Source of the DNA: Clarireedia homoeocarpa
Taxonomy: Eukaryota; Ascomycota; Leotiomycetes; Helotiales; Rutstroemiaceae
Length of the DNA: 64,000 bases
Reading direction: 5' to 3'
Assembly (NCBI GenBank): GCA_001465935.1
Contig: LNKV01000051.1
Coordinates: 62,001-126,000, forward strand
Under the pieces are notes generated by a model. That model made no database searches. It was not told where the DNA came from and worked only from the letters and a program-made list of their open reading frames with translations. Positions 1-10,713 of this stretch are shown in pieces (the first letter of the stretch is position 1; each line of letters starts with the position of its first letter). Both the position numbers and the translations under genes were made by a program.

Positions 1-87
1 AAGTCACGAGTTTTCAGCGTAAAGCTACCTTCCCCCCCTTCAGCTGTGCAACGAACATTCACTACAATCCATCCGTGCCGATCAAAT

Positions 88-1768
88 ATGGCTACCCCAA
101 GCAAGATCCATTTGACAACAGAAGACACTGGTGTGTTTAAATTCAAGCCACAGAATAAAGAGACGGCGGCAAAGATTTCCGAGTTACTACAGGAGAACCA
201 TGATGTAAGTCGGCGTCTTCCAGAATATACTGCTCTGGTGGCAGACAATGTGACAGACCTGAGCCTGCATATATACTGACACTTCTCCAAACCAGAAACA
301 TCATATATTCTTCAATGAATCTGGTTTCCACAACCACATTGCTCACCATCTTTTAACTCTATATGCTCTTGGTGCCCCAGCAGACATTATCGAGAAGCAG
401 TACAAGAAGAATGCATCATATCAGCGTGCAGTTGTTGAAGCAGAAGATCGAGTAAGTCGATGCTTTTACATACCTTCTATATAATAGTCTCATTCATCTA
501 ACTTATCCAGGCAATAGTCGATATGTCAAGCCCAGAAAATTTCGAAAAGTATCTCGGCGAAGGAAAGTACTACCATGACTACCTCCTATTCTTCCAGCAA
601 GAAATGGAGAAGAAGGGCTGGCAGGACGTCTTGAAAGAATACCTTTTTGCGGGTGATGCTCGGGCTGATAATTTCTTGGGAAGACTATATGCTGGTACAG
701 TATAACATAACTCATATTCAACAATCCCTGCTGATCCCAGAAAAGGATTTCTTCATCCCATAATCCATCTTGGCTTCGGCGTAGAATTCAACCAACCAGC
801 CATCATCGCCGAAGCCCTAGCTCAAACCGCCGTACATGACAGCTGGATCGTCAAGTACTTGCTTGACGCCGAAAAAGCCGCCAAACAAAGCAGCAGCAGC
901 AGCAGCAAGACGCTCCCCGAACTCCTCGACGAGATCCGAGCCGACGAGAAACTCTCCACTGCCGCGCATTGGGACGACGGCAACAAAATCCGTGACGGTC
1001 TTCTAACTCGGGCGCCTGAAGAAATGCTCAAATACGCATCTCAATGGACGGTCCCTGAAGCAGAACTCGAAGCCAAAACTGTACAAATGATCAATGCTGT
1101 GGTCTATTTCACTGCGTGTGCTCAGAATCCACCTAAACAAGTAAGTACCATTTCCAATTTTCCATCATCAGACAGGAAAATGTAACTGAAATTCAAACCC
1201 CAGGTAAAATTCGACTTCTACTTCCTGCACTCCGTCAACAGCTCCATATTCTTCCCCACCTTCAACAACCTCCCCTTCCTAACCCCCGCACATAAAGCTC
1301 GCCTCCTAGAATGGAAAGGGCGTCTAGACCTCGCCCTGTACGCCTCACGGCGCAGCCCACCACTTCTCCTAGAAGAAGTCGCCACGTACGTGCCCAAGTA
1401 TCTAGAAGCCGGCGATGCGGAATGGAAGGGGATTTTCGCGCGGTTGTGCGAACTTGAGGAAGATGGGCATGCGGCGAAACTCGGGAGAGCGGTGGCGTTT
1501 GGGGAGACGGTCAGTGAGCGGTATGAGAAGGAGGATTGGGCGAGGATTAAGGGGTTCATGTGGTTGAAGATTGGGAATATGGTGGTGGATAGTGTGGAGG
1601 ATACGGGGGAGAAGGTGAGTTCTTTCCATCTTTACTTGTTATCAACTAATTTGCTTTTGTGGGATGAGAATTTGTGCTAATTCGGTGATTGATTAGTGGG
1701 CGCGAAGCGTAGGGTTTAGTGAAGCGTGGGAGAATTTTGAAGATAGACCTAGGGATGTTCATCTGTAG
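88..1768 (+). CDS. questin oxidase-like / AflY-family protein (DUF4243)
   Basis: Predicted 444-residue protein from six exons: 88-204, 296-451, 511-694, 746-1140, 1204-1614, 1697-1768. All phases close and the ATG at 88 is the first in frame. The AflY/HypA/questin-oxidase family contains Baeyer-Villiger-type enzymes of anthraquinone and aflatoxin chemistry, plus many homologues of unknown role. Visible family hallmarks are the His-rich block NESGFHNHIAHHLLTLYALGA near residues 45-65 and the GFLHPIIHLGFGVEFNQP block created by the exon 3/4 junction. That junction uses an AAG acceptor (744-745); the more usual-looking CAG five bases upstream breaks the frame. A Ser run (about residue 180) is low complexity. 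No polyketide synthase is adjacent, so a role in a particular pathway cannot be inferred. The family call is fairly safe; the substrate is unknown. Confidence 0.85.
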
Positions 1769-2337
1769 GTTTGGTTGGACTGGAGAAGTCCGATCAAAGA
1801 GCATCATGTTCCCAGATGAAGATCTAGGATTGATTATTTCCTCTCCACTTTTATCTCGCCCTCCCAGAATTGGCATGGGAGTGGTAGTGTCAGGTTATCT
1901 AGCTCTTCACTCACTCAAGAGCTGCGCATATATTGATAGAACACATCAAAAATTGCTCAAAAGGCGCGTTATCGCTTAACTTATACTCACAATGAAAATT
2001 GTCAGTGCGTATGGTAAATGATCTACTACTTATATCAAAAGATTCAGCCATATCATGGAACTCCACACTATATTGCATCTGTTTCCATTATCCGAGCCAA
2101 AGAAAAGTACACCAGACCTGTATGATATGCTCACTGCGAAGAAATTTAAAGTAGAAAGGTGTCAAGCCGTTTGAAATGTGCACTTTTGATTTCTGTCTCC
2201 CGATCAATTCGCATAGCATCTTTAAGTAAATCGATCTCTAGCAAGCCTAGCATCAAAGCAAATCCACCGCCGGCATACTATATCAGCCATATGCACCCAA
2301 ACTCCCAGACTCAACCACCCAGTCAGCAATGCAGCCC
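1769..2337. other. intergenic region between convergent genes
   Basis: These 569 bp lie between the 3' ends of the questin-oxidase-like gene and the SGT1 gene. They should hold both 3' UTRs. Open frames here lack domain-like sequence and I see no RNA gene or repeat. Confidence 0.6.
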
Positions 2338-3663
2338 TCACCATTTCTTAGCCTCCAACCCCTCCGGTGGTTTCGTCTCCACGGGACCTTTCTTAACATC
2401 ATTCCAATCCGTACTCAAAGCCGTCCCATTACTCTCCTGATAACTCTTCATCATTGCTCTCTTCGTATCCGGATCCGCATTCTTGTATAACTTCTTAAAG
2501 AAACTATTCATCGCATCGCCTTCCTCATCATCATCATCGTCGACTCCTCCTGCTGCAGTGGCTTTATCCCCACTGTCCTTTTTCTCGCTGCGGAGAGCGC
2601 TAGTCGCGAGGGCATCCCAGTCTTTGGGTCCTTTGCGGGATGAGGTTGGGTAGGAGGGTGCTTTTTCAGCAGTTTGGTTGAGGATTGCGGCGGGGATGGC
2701 GGAAGGCTTGTCTTCAGAGGTGCTGGTGCTGGTGATGGGTTCGGTTCCTTCGAGGGAGGACCATTTGAGGCCGCTTTTGGATTTTTGTAGCTCGATTTCG
2801 ATTTTGTTGGGAGTGATGTTGTATTTACTTTGGGATGGATCAATTCGGTCGAAGAGTGGTGAAGCTGTGAAGTCGTATGATGTGCCAGTGAACCCGATAG
2901 GGAACGAGACCTCGACCTGTGATATATGTTAGCTTCAATTGAACTCATTTGCAGCAGGGAGGCTTACTTGTCCCTCTTCAATATTAACCTGTGCGGAATC
3001 TTTGGGAACACCCTTTGCGAAGATTGTGACTGTGACTTTCGAGGACGATTGGTACCACCTGCAGAATAGTCAGTCTTGTGCTGATGTGAAAATAATAACA
3101 CACAAAGATGGTACTTACTCATGTCTGATCTTCTCCTTCGGAGTAGCCGCTGAGGTTACAGGAGTTTTACCAGCAGCAGCACTAGACTCCTTATTCTCCT
3201 CACTCTTCACTTCCTTCTTCACGGCAGCATCCCTCTTTGTCGGCGTCTCTTTCACAGTACACTTATTACATTCCGCCTCCTCTCCCCCAGCATTGTCATA
3301 ATCCGCCTTCACCTTCGCCTGCCACATACCCAACCCCTTCTCCTTCTCATTCTTATTCCTGCACCAATTGAAGCACAACCGAGCGTCACCAAATCGACCG
3401 AGGGCATGGAGAGCGACTCCACGTCGGAACTGCGCTGTTGCTATTTTGTCGCCTTGGCCACGAGCTTGACCAGCCAGTACGGCATTTTCGGCATCAGTGA
3501 GAGCTTCTTCGTATTTACCGGAGCGGTGGTAGGCAGTGGAACGTTGGATGAGGTAGGCAGGGGACGTTGGATGTTCGGAAAGAGCTTTGGTGAGGTAGTC
3601 GACAGCTGCGGGGTAGTCCTTTTTGTCCATAGCAGTTGCTGCTAGAGCAGCTTGGGCCGCCAT
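2338..3663 (-). CDS. SGT1: SGT1-like co-chaperone (TPR-CS-SGS)
   Basis: Predicted 404-residue protein on three exons read from high to low coordinate: 3663-3119, 3058-2968, 2916-2338. SGT1 is an HSP90 co-chaperone that acts with SKP1/SCF ubiquitin ligases and in kinetochore assembly. The N-terminal 120 residues form TPR repeats (for example AVDYLTKALSEHPTSPAYL). They are followed by a charged linker, a CS (p23-like) domain beginning WYQSSSKVTVTIFAKGV at the exon 1/2 junction, and a C-terminal SGS domain. The SGS region includes DDDDDEEGDAMNSFFKKLYKNA and ends in GLEAKKW, close to the usual GMEAKKY. One Asp run near residue 350 is typical of the family. Housekeeping gene; domain order and length match the family. 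Confidence 0.95.
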
Positions 3664-4054
3664 ATTTGCTGGGTTAGTTGTAGATTTCTTGACGTTATTC
3701 TGTTCTGTTTTAACAAGTTGGAGTTGTAAAAATAAATGGTAAGTAAGCTACAGGAGCTTTCACTCTTATATTTGTTTTCAGATTCACAAATTCACAAACG
3801 GACTGGAAGCTCAGCCTTACCCTCCTCGTACCGGTTCCGATTAGCCGTCTCCACACCTGCAGGGCATTAAACTTCTAGAACCTCCGATTCGCGTGGGATT
3901 CGGGTGTTGTCAGTGCAGAGGCGGACCGAGTCTCTAGAGCTGGTAACAAGCTTACACCAATTGTCAAAAATATGGTTAGAATATTACATTAGGTTTTTTG
4001 ATTGTATCGTTATATACGTGATCATAATTTCTCCTCAACCCAAATCCAGCCTGT
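3664..4054. other. intergenic region upstream of SGT1
   Basis: This 391-bp spacer separates two minus-strand genes. It should contain the SGT1 promoter and the 3' UTR of the cyclase gene. I see no further gene, repeat or clear core-promoter motif. Confidence 0.5.
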
Positions 4055-6418
4055 CTATTGCAGCTTGATATCTCCATATTTCTTTGCAAACATCCCCAAA
4101 GCCTTCATCGGAAAGATGAACTTGTAATTTGGATACGAAATCATGCAGCTTTTGTTGAAGACACCTTCAATTGCTTCCTGTAACCACTCTCCGTTTGCTT
4201 GCTGTCTGCTCATGATAAGCTTCAGACCCTTCTCAATTGGTGCACGGTCGGGGTAATTGGCTTCAAGTAAGCCAATGCACGCCCACGCTGTTTGCACAAC
4301 TTGAGAACCAGTCGGATGCTCGATATATTTAGCTTGTTCACAGGACTATAACATGTTAGGGACTCCAGCGAAAACGCAGTGCATAGATAGATAAATACCT
4401 TGTAGCTCTCAGACCATCCTCCATCACTTCTCTGTTTGGAAATGAAAAAATCACATCCCTTCCTAACATGCTCGCTGTTTTCATAAGTCTCACCAATACT
4501 TGCAAGACTCTCAAGTGCAAACCAGCCCGCATATGTGAAACAGATACCCCAGCTACCATACCAACTGCCATCCGGATATTGTGCTCTCCGGATGTATTCG
4601 ATGGCTCTACCCTTGAATGCCTTGATTTCATCTGCTCTGTAGTTTGGATAGTATTTGGTGAACAATGACAGGGCTGTCACCACAGCCGTTGTACATTCCG
4701 GATAATCATACTCAATCATAATTCTACCAAATACCTCAGCAGCATTCAGCATCTCGAGTTTTTCGGAACCTCTGGTTGGCTCATACGATGCGCAACCACC
4801 AGACTTATTCTGGTACGTGAGAAGAGTATCAATCGCATCAAAGATGCGTTGGTCCTCCAATAATGTTGGATATCCAGGCGTTCTCTGAAGAAGTATGACA
4901 GCTTTCAGAGCTTCTGAAATGCAGTCACTCACAGCATAGCCTTGATCTTTAGTGCTGAAGGCCCAAGCACCTTTACGCTGCTGTCGATAGCAAACTGCTT
5001 GGTCATCAACGTTTTCTCGAATTTGCTGATCGTCAAGGAATTCCAGGGCTTTTGTTAACATCGGTCTCCATCGTGGATCCTCTGCCAGACCAGCATCCAT
5101 GACGGCTTGAATTAAAAATGCCGTATCCCAGCATTGAACACCGTTTGTTCCATTAACCAGCATACCTTCGTCCTTGACCCACATGAAATCAGCCATTCGT
5201 TCTCGATGTCTTCGTACCGAGTAGGAATCCGGGCCGTCTTGCATGTAGCACACAATAAGATTCATAGGAGCATTGACAGGTGCTAAACATGAGAAGTCCG
5301 TATTCTTATCTTCCATCTGGACCAATTTTAATACCCAGTCTTCGGCTTTCTTTACTAAAGCGTCGGTTCTGAGATATGGATTCCAAATATTGACAAGTAC
5401 CCAATTCGCAGCATTGAGAAGCCAACTCTTAGGATGATAGTTATCCTTGGGGTGAATGCTGTTACGATTGCCTGACCAGTTTATTGCTTCGTATGGTTCT
5501 ACGAAAAGTTCTTGTCGTAATTGTTCTATGATGGGCGTTGTTTTGTATGTGAATCGCTTCGACCATATCAACGACATCGGGGCGTAGACCTGTCGCATAT
5601 GAATCCACCATCTCCATGGTGCAAAGGGTGCCCAATCAGGTAGAAGCCAGAACTCCGGCGGCACAGGGTTAACAATATCCCACTGACATACTCCAAGGAG
5701 ACTGAGCCAGAATTTGGCCCAATGTGGTCCGTTCTTAGCACCTCCCATCTTGTGTAATGTTCCCCTTGCCTTGATCATACGTGGATCCTCCTCACTAACT
5801 CCAATCAGGCGAAGAGCAGTGTAGTTCATTGCTGTACCAAAAACTGTGCTTTCCCCCTCAATATGAAGCCCCCAACCTCCATCTTCAGGATGTGCCCGTG
5901 CAAATACATAATTTTTGAGCTCAGTAGCGACGTGGTCTGGGATGGGTGTTTCCGTAACAACCCAAGCTATAACCAAGCCGGGAAGTAAAAACATAGGACC
6001 ACCATATTCGCATGCCCAATTACCGGGAGGCAGTTGTAAGTGTTGGAAGAATTCGAGGCAATTGTTGACTGATTCGAGAGGTGTGTGAGCTTTGGGGAGA
6101 TCTGGCATATTCTAATATACAGTTAATTTGCTTTGCGGCGGTCAGAGAAAATATACATACAGTTGGTAATCCTAGGAAGTATTTGTCCGCAATGGATTGA
6201 GGCCATTCTTGAGCAGCCTCGTCGCCTTCAAGATAATGCCATGTCTGCCTTCCTTTCTCATCCAACAAACGCCATCGGGAATAGTCTGTACGTTCTTGCA
6301 GCTTTGGGCGTTTCGCAGATAGTGTAGTGTTAGTTGATGAATCGAACGATCGTTTTTCTCCATATTTATTTCCGTTTATCTCAGAGTCTGCGACTCCATT
6401 CACTGCGATACGTCCCAT
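4055..6418 (-). CDS. ERG7: oxidosqualene cyclase, probably lanosterol synthase
   Basis: Predicted 753-residue protein in three exons: 6418-6161, 6111-4399, 4345-4055. Lanosterol synthase folds 2,3-oxidosqualene into lanosterol, the first cyclic sterol of ergosterol synthesis, on the ER or lipid-droplet surface. The N-terminal SRWRLLDEKGRQTWHYLE block, repeated QW-type motifs (PDGSWYGSWG, DGGWSES, NGEWLQEA) and full length all match. The catalytic-Asp motif reads VSDCISE at about 480-486, with D482 in the place of human D455. Most lanosterol synthases have VSDCTAE, so the Thr and Ala next to the catalytic Asp are replaced by Ile and Ser. The gene is divergent from SPO11 across 337 bp. It is probably the sterol gene, but a paralogous cyclase making another triterpene cannot be excluded. 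Confidence 0.93.
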
Positions 6419-6755
6419 GGTAGACTGATAGATAATGCAACTCGAAAGTTATTTCGATGGTCTCTTGAGCACCACCTTATTTGCATACCGACACAAATAG
6501 AGGATACCAAGAAATAGATCCAAGGGTTTTGCGGGCGGTGGCAGAACGCATACCTGACCCTGAGCGGGAAGATACTGTACAGTACATTTTAGCGCGCCCC
6601 ACAGAAGCTTTCCGCTTTTCGGCTTTTGGCTCTTGAGCTCACGTCGTCTTACAGCGAGAGATGAGTTTTTCATGACAAAGTGGACTGCAACTGCGCGAAT
6701 TCTTTACCAAAGTGAAAATGACTATCTTTTCAACGAATTTTAAGTCGTCAATACC
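6419..6755. promoter_or_regulatory. divergent intergenic region ERG7 / SPO11
   Basis: These 337 bp separate two head-to-head start codons and should contain both promoters. I see no convincing TATA box or sterol-response element, so this is called from position only. Confidence 0.4.
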
Positions 6756-8411
6756 ATGGACCTTGATCAACTGTCTGAATTGACTGAAGATTCATCAGCA
6801 TCAACGCAATTGCTAAGAAACTTACCCAACAGCAGACTAACAAGTCGTAGCACTCCGTTGGATAGCGAGGACAAAATAGGAAATTCTGGAAGCATTCTCA
6901 AGCTTGATGAAGATTTTGCAGATTTGGGGGCTGTTTGGGACGAACATTTAGAGCCCACATCGCCTTCTCCATCACTATATCAAACTGGACTCGCAATTAC
7001 TCAAATCGAAGAATTGATCGAAGCAATGGCGGATTGTATTATAGGGAAAAGGAGCAAGCTAATAATCAATTTGAAAACTCGTGCTTCTCGTGGATCCAAT
7101 TCTGCCCAAGACTTTAACCGGAAGACTCGAAGCGTAAGTTTTCCAACCGCTTCTCCAAAGGAAGCATGGAAGTTCGGTGAGTTCGCCCTTCTTTTGACGG
7201 ACATTTCCTGATTTCTCCATAGTCACACTACTGCGTATACTTGAGCTCTCTCATGAAGCCTTGGTAACAGGTAACATTATAACGAAGAGGTCCGCCCAAA
7301 TTCTTTCCATTGTGCATCCTTCAACCCTGCCTTCCGAGCATTGGGTGTCTGAACTGTTGGAGATTTACCTAACACGTCGGACCTGCTGACACTAAGTCAT
7401 CAGAGATCTATATTATTGTGATCCAGAGCTTTTCGCAGAGCAAGAATTCCTCAATCGCTACATTGATGATATAGCATATACTTTAGGGTTGAAGCGAGAT
7501 GCACTCAATATAGTGAGTTCTATTACTTCGGTAGACTCCTGGCTTTACTAAGAATTTAAAGGTCGCAGCTGCAAAAGGTTTGCTTACTGGCTGCCTGACC
7601 ATCAGGAAAAAGGATGAGTCGGTGATAGACTATTCCTCTGGTGTAGATGTGAGTAGCCCTGCTTCACGGGGTCAAGCTGCGACTGATGCGTGTAGTTACA
7701 ACTGGTCCCAGCTATCAAGTATATCGATAAAGTCAAGCTTCATAGTGTTGCCTGGGTCTTAGTAATTGAGAAAGAGGTTTGTTCCCAGAGGAAATCACCA
7801 TGAATAATATTAACCAGACATAGGCAACCTTCCGGACGTTGGCGACAAACGAATACTGCATTTCATCAGGTGCTGGAAAAGGAATAATACTCACGGTACT
7901 GTGTAGAAAATACATCAACAATTTTCTCAGGCTTATATATGATGTTTAGGCCAAAGGATACCCTGATATACAAAGCCGTCAATTCTTACATTTTATGTCA
8001 AGACGTTATCCACGAATTCCTATCTTCACCTTCGTAGACTTCGACCCTGATGGGATTGGTATTATGTCAACATACAAATACGGCTCCAAGAACCTTGCTC
8101 ATGAAAGCGCGGACCTATCAGTCCCATCAATGCAATGGCTCGGTGTTCGAAGTACCGATATGGTAAGGGCAGGAGAGACCGCTGAAGGAGTCATGAGATT
8201 GACCGAGCGTGATCGGAGATTGGCAGTGAAGATGCTTGAAAGAAATTTATATCGTGATGGCGGAGAGGAGACGGAATGGAGGAGGGAACTCCAGGTTATG
8301 TTAATGCTGAATAAGAAAGCGGAGATACAAATTCTGGGAAACGGTAGCGCCTTAGAGGAATGGCTTGATAAAAAGCTGTTGGAGCACATAGATATGTTGA
8401 CAATAACATGA
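6756..8411 (+). CDS. SPO11: Spo11, meiotic double-strand-break transesterase
   Basis: Predicted 432-residue protein in seven exons: 6756-7176, 7223-7289, 7404-7512, 7562-7648, 7696-7776, 7824-7895, 7950-8411. Spo11 is the topoisomerase VI A-type protein that makes meiotic DNA breaks. The catalytic-tyrosine motif RDLYYCDPELF spans the exon 2/3 junction, with the nucleophile expected at Y167. The Toprim metal site is visible as an EKE acidic motif (253-255) and DFDPDG (309-314). Other family blocks are EAWKFVTLLRILELSHEAL, AKGLLTG and AKGYPDIQ. Intron 2 uses an unusual donor (GTCCGC), but only this junction restores the KRDLYY motif. The protein looks complete and functional, implying a sexual cycle or recent loss of one. 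Confidence 0.9.
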
Positions 8412-8755
8412 TTAAAAAAACCACAATGTTTGATTGTTGCGTGTTTGTTCTTCATCGCTCGAAGCCAAACTCCTGTTCCCTGGTGACTTTTATCTTTGTT
8501 ATCTCGTAGTGCTAGAGGTTCTCTTTAATCATGTTAACGCACCAACGAAAAGAAAAAAAAAAATGTACCAGAATAATCGAAGATGGATGTCTAAGCATAA
8601 TCCTATGTATCGTCAACCAATAAAATAACCCGTATGTAATCCCAAACACCATAAAAGTGCAACCGCGGCGCTATAACTCCTATCCATGCCATATCACACT
8701 CCCTATAGAAGCCTTCACTCCACTCCGTCTCATCAGATCTTAGCACCACGTACTC
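8412..8755. other. 3' intergenic region between SPO11 and UBC7
   Basis: This 344-bp spacer separates convergent genes and presumably holds both 3' UTRs. It has a short A-run near 8551-8563. Nothing else is recognised. Confidence 0.5.
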
Positions 8756-9385
8756 TCACAATCCTAACATTCTCCTACACCCTTCTCTAACCTTCCGCTC
8801 GTACTCCGGCCTCTGCTCCCGCCACATCTTCGCCGCTTCCACATTCGCCGGACTTTCATCGTTTGGCTCCGCAAGCATACTCATCACACTAATCAATATC
8901 TTCTCTACACTTTGAATAGGTGACCATCGTTCCGACGCATGTTCGTAGTGGTTTGGGTCATCTCCTGGTGGGTGCAGGATTGATATGCAGACGAGGCCGC
9001 TGGGGTAAACTATTTCAATGATACGTCAGTAAACTTTGTTTTTACTATGAGCGGAAGAAGAGTTCAGTCGAAACAAAGTGAGTTTGAGGATAAGTTAAGG
9101 ACTACGAGAAAATTGTATCAGAAAGAAATTATACATACCATTAGGATGCCAGACCTCCCCAAGGAATCGCATACTAGGTGGCGCAAGTGGGTAATCTTTG
9201 GGAAACTTCAACTCTGCAGCGAATACGCCTCCTTCAAACGGTGTGCCTTCGGGTCCTTGAATCAATGCTTCCCAATAGAGGAGATCATCTTCGGACACAG
9301 GGCCAGCGGTGATGCCTTCCGGTGGATTGTTGGTGAGGGCTCGGTATTCTTGAAGGAGACGACGTTGCGCGCTGATTGTGGCCAT
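8756..9385 (-). CDS. UBC7: ubiquitin-conjugating enzyme E2, Ubc7/UBE2G2 type
   Basis: Predicted 166-residue E2 enzyme in two exons: 9385-9139 and 9009-8756. Ubc7 works in ER-associated degradation with Cue1 and the Hrd1/Doa10 ligases. The E2 fold is complete: N-terminal helix, the HPNG motif at the exon junction, and active-site Cys in LVCISILHPPGDDP (about residue 90). The insertion HPPGDDPNHYEHASERWSP just after that Cys is the Ubc7/Cdc34-type acidic loop and separates this enzyme from other E2 classes. Length matches yeast Ubc7 (165). It is divergent from the downstream binding-protein-like gene across 288 bp. Confidence 0.95.
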
Positions 9386-9673
9386 CTTGGTGTATGGACA
9401 GAAAGAGGTAATTAATTTGTTGATGGAATGGCCGGGGAGTTGAGAGGTGTTGTCATTAATGATTGAGTAGCTTTAGTAAAAGTGAGATCGGTTTATAAAT
9501 GCGCACCTACTCCACCATAGTACATACCCCGCTACGAAACACCAGCAGTTTGCCCAGTGGTTCCATCCACCTTCGTATATGATTAAGCTCATGCTTGCCA
9601 CAGTCACGTCTCTTTTACTTGAAAAGCAATCCCCAGTATCATTTCAACTACCTTTTTGCTTTGAATCATAATA
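9386..9673. promoter_or_regulatory. bidirectional promoter region UBC7 / PBP2-like gene
   Basis: The region is 288 bp between opposing ATG codons, so both promoters must overlap or abut here. I can name no specific element. Confidence 0.4.
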
Positions 9674-10713
9674 ATGGCCGCGTCAAAAACACCTCTCAAA
9701 ATCGGCTACGTCCCGGAGCATTTCTCAACCCCGCTACACTTTGCGCAAAAGCATTTCGGTCTCAATGCAGAGCTGATCCCATTCCCGTCCGGCACTGGGC
9801 ATATGATCACTTCGATACGGTCAGGCGAGATAGATGTTGGTATCGGGCTAACGGAGGGATGGGTGGCTGGGCTTGGAAAATCGGACGTTGAGGGCGACGG
9901 CGGATACTCAATTGTTGGAACATACGTCGAAACACCGCTATGTATGCGCCCTCTCTATTCACTTTTACAATTCACTCTCAGAGTCTATCCGATATATCCT
10001 CTTGCATGGAGTTGCCGTTCCGTGAACATGATTGACACCGGTGACTAACACAGGCAACAGGCTGGGCCATCTCAACCGGCGCAAACCGACCTCTTAACAG
10101 TGTTGCCAATCTCAAGAACGGCAAAATAGGCGTCTCACGCATAGGCAGCGGAAGCTACGTAATGGGATTCGTTCTCGCCGATGAGCAAGGCTGGCTCACC
10201 GCTGATTCCTCGTCTGAACCATTCGAAGTAGTACCCCTCCAAACCTTCGAGAGACTGCGTAACGCAGTAAACGACGGTTCCGCTGATTTCTTCATGTGGG
10301 AGCATTTCACATCAAAAAAGTACTACGATAATGGAGAGATCAAAAGAATTGGGGAAATTTATACACCTTGGAGTAGCTGGAAGATCGTTGCGAGCACGAA
10401 GTTGCTAGGGGATAAAGAAGATAAGAGGTTAGATGAGATGTTTGAGAAGATCGATAAGGGAGTTGAGCATTTTGATAAGAATCATGAGGAAGCGATCAAG
10501 TATATTAGTACGGCATTGGATTATAGCGAGGCGGATGCGAAGGAGTGGTTGAAGACTGTGCAGTTTGCACAGAGTACGAAAGGAGTCAATGTGGCTGTCA
10601 TTCAGAAAACAGTGGACACGTTGAAGAAAGCAAAGGTTTTGACTGACGAGGGGACGTCGCCGGAAGAGATGATCTGGAAGCATGCCGGTGCTCAGGCTCC
10701 TACTGGGATTTAG
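9674..10713 (+). CDS. Ca3427-like periplasmic-binding-protein-fold protein
   Basis: Predicted 306-residue protein in two exons: 9674-9941 and 10061-10713; the junction restores PLCWAISTGANRP. The sequence resembles type 2 periplasmic binding proteins of the Candida Ca3427/NMT1-like group: KIGYVPEHFSTPLHFA at the N-terminus, GEIDVGIGLTEGWVAGL, then GKIGVSRIGSGSYVMGF and a SADFFMWEHFTSK segment. No signal peptide or membrane segment is visible, so it is probably cytosolic. The bacterial relatives bind pyrimidine precursors or sulfonates; the fungal function is not established. Fold assignment is good; ligand is unknown. Confidence 0.8.

Noticed and set aside
88..6418. Secondary-metabolite cluster of the AflY-like protein plus oxidosqualene cyclase
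   Set aside because: SGT1 l ies between them and no polyketide synthase, P450 or transferase is present; co-location looks incidental.
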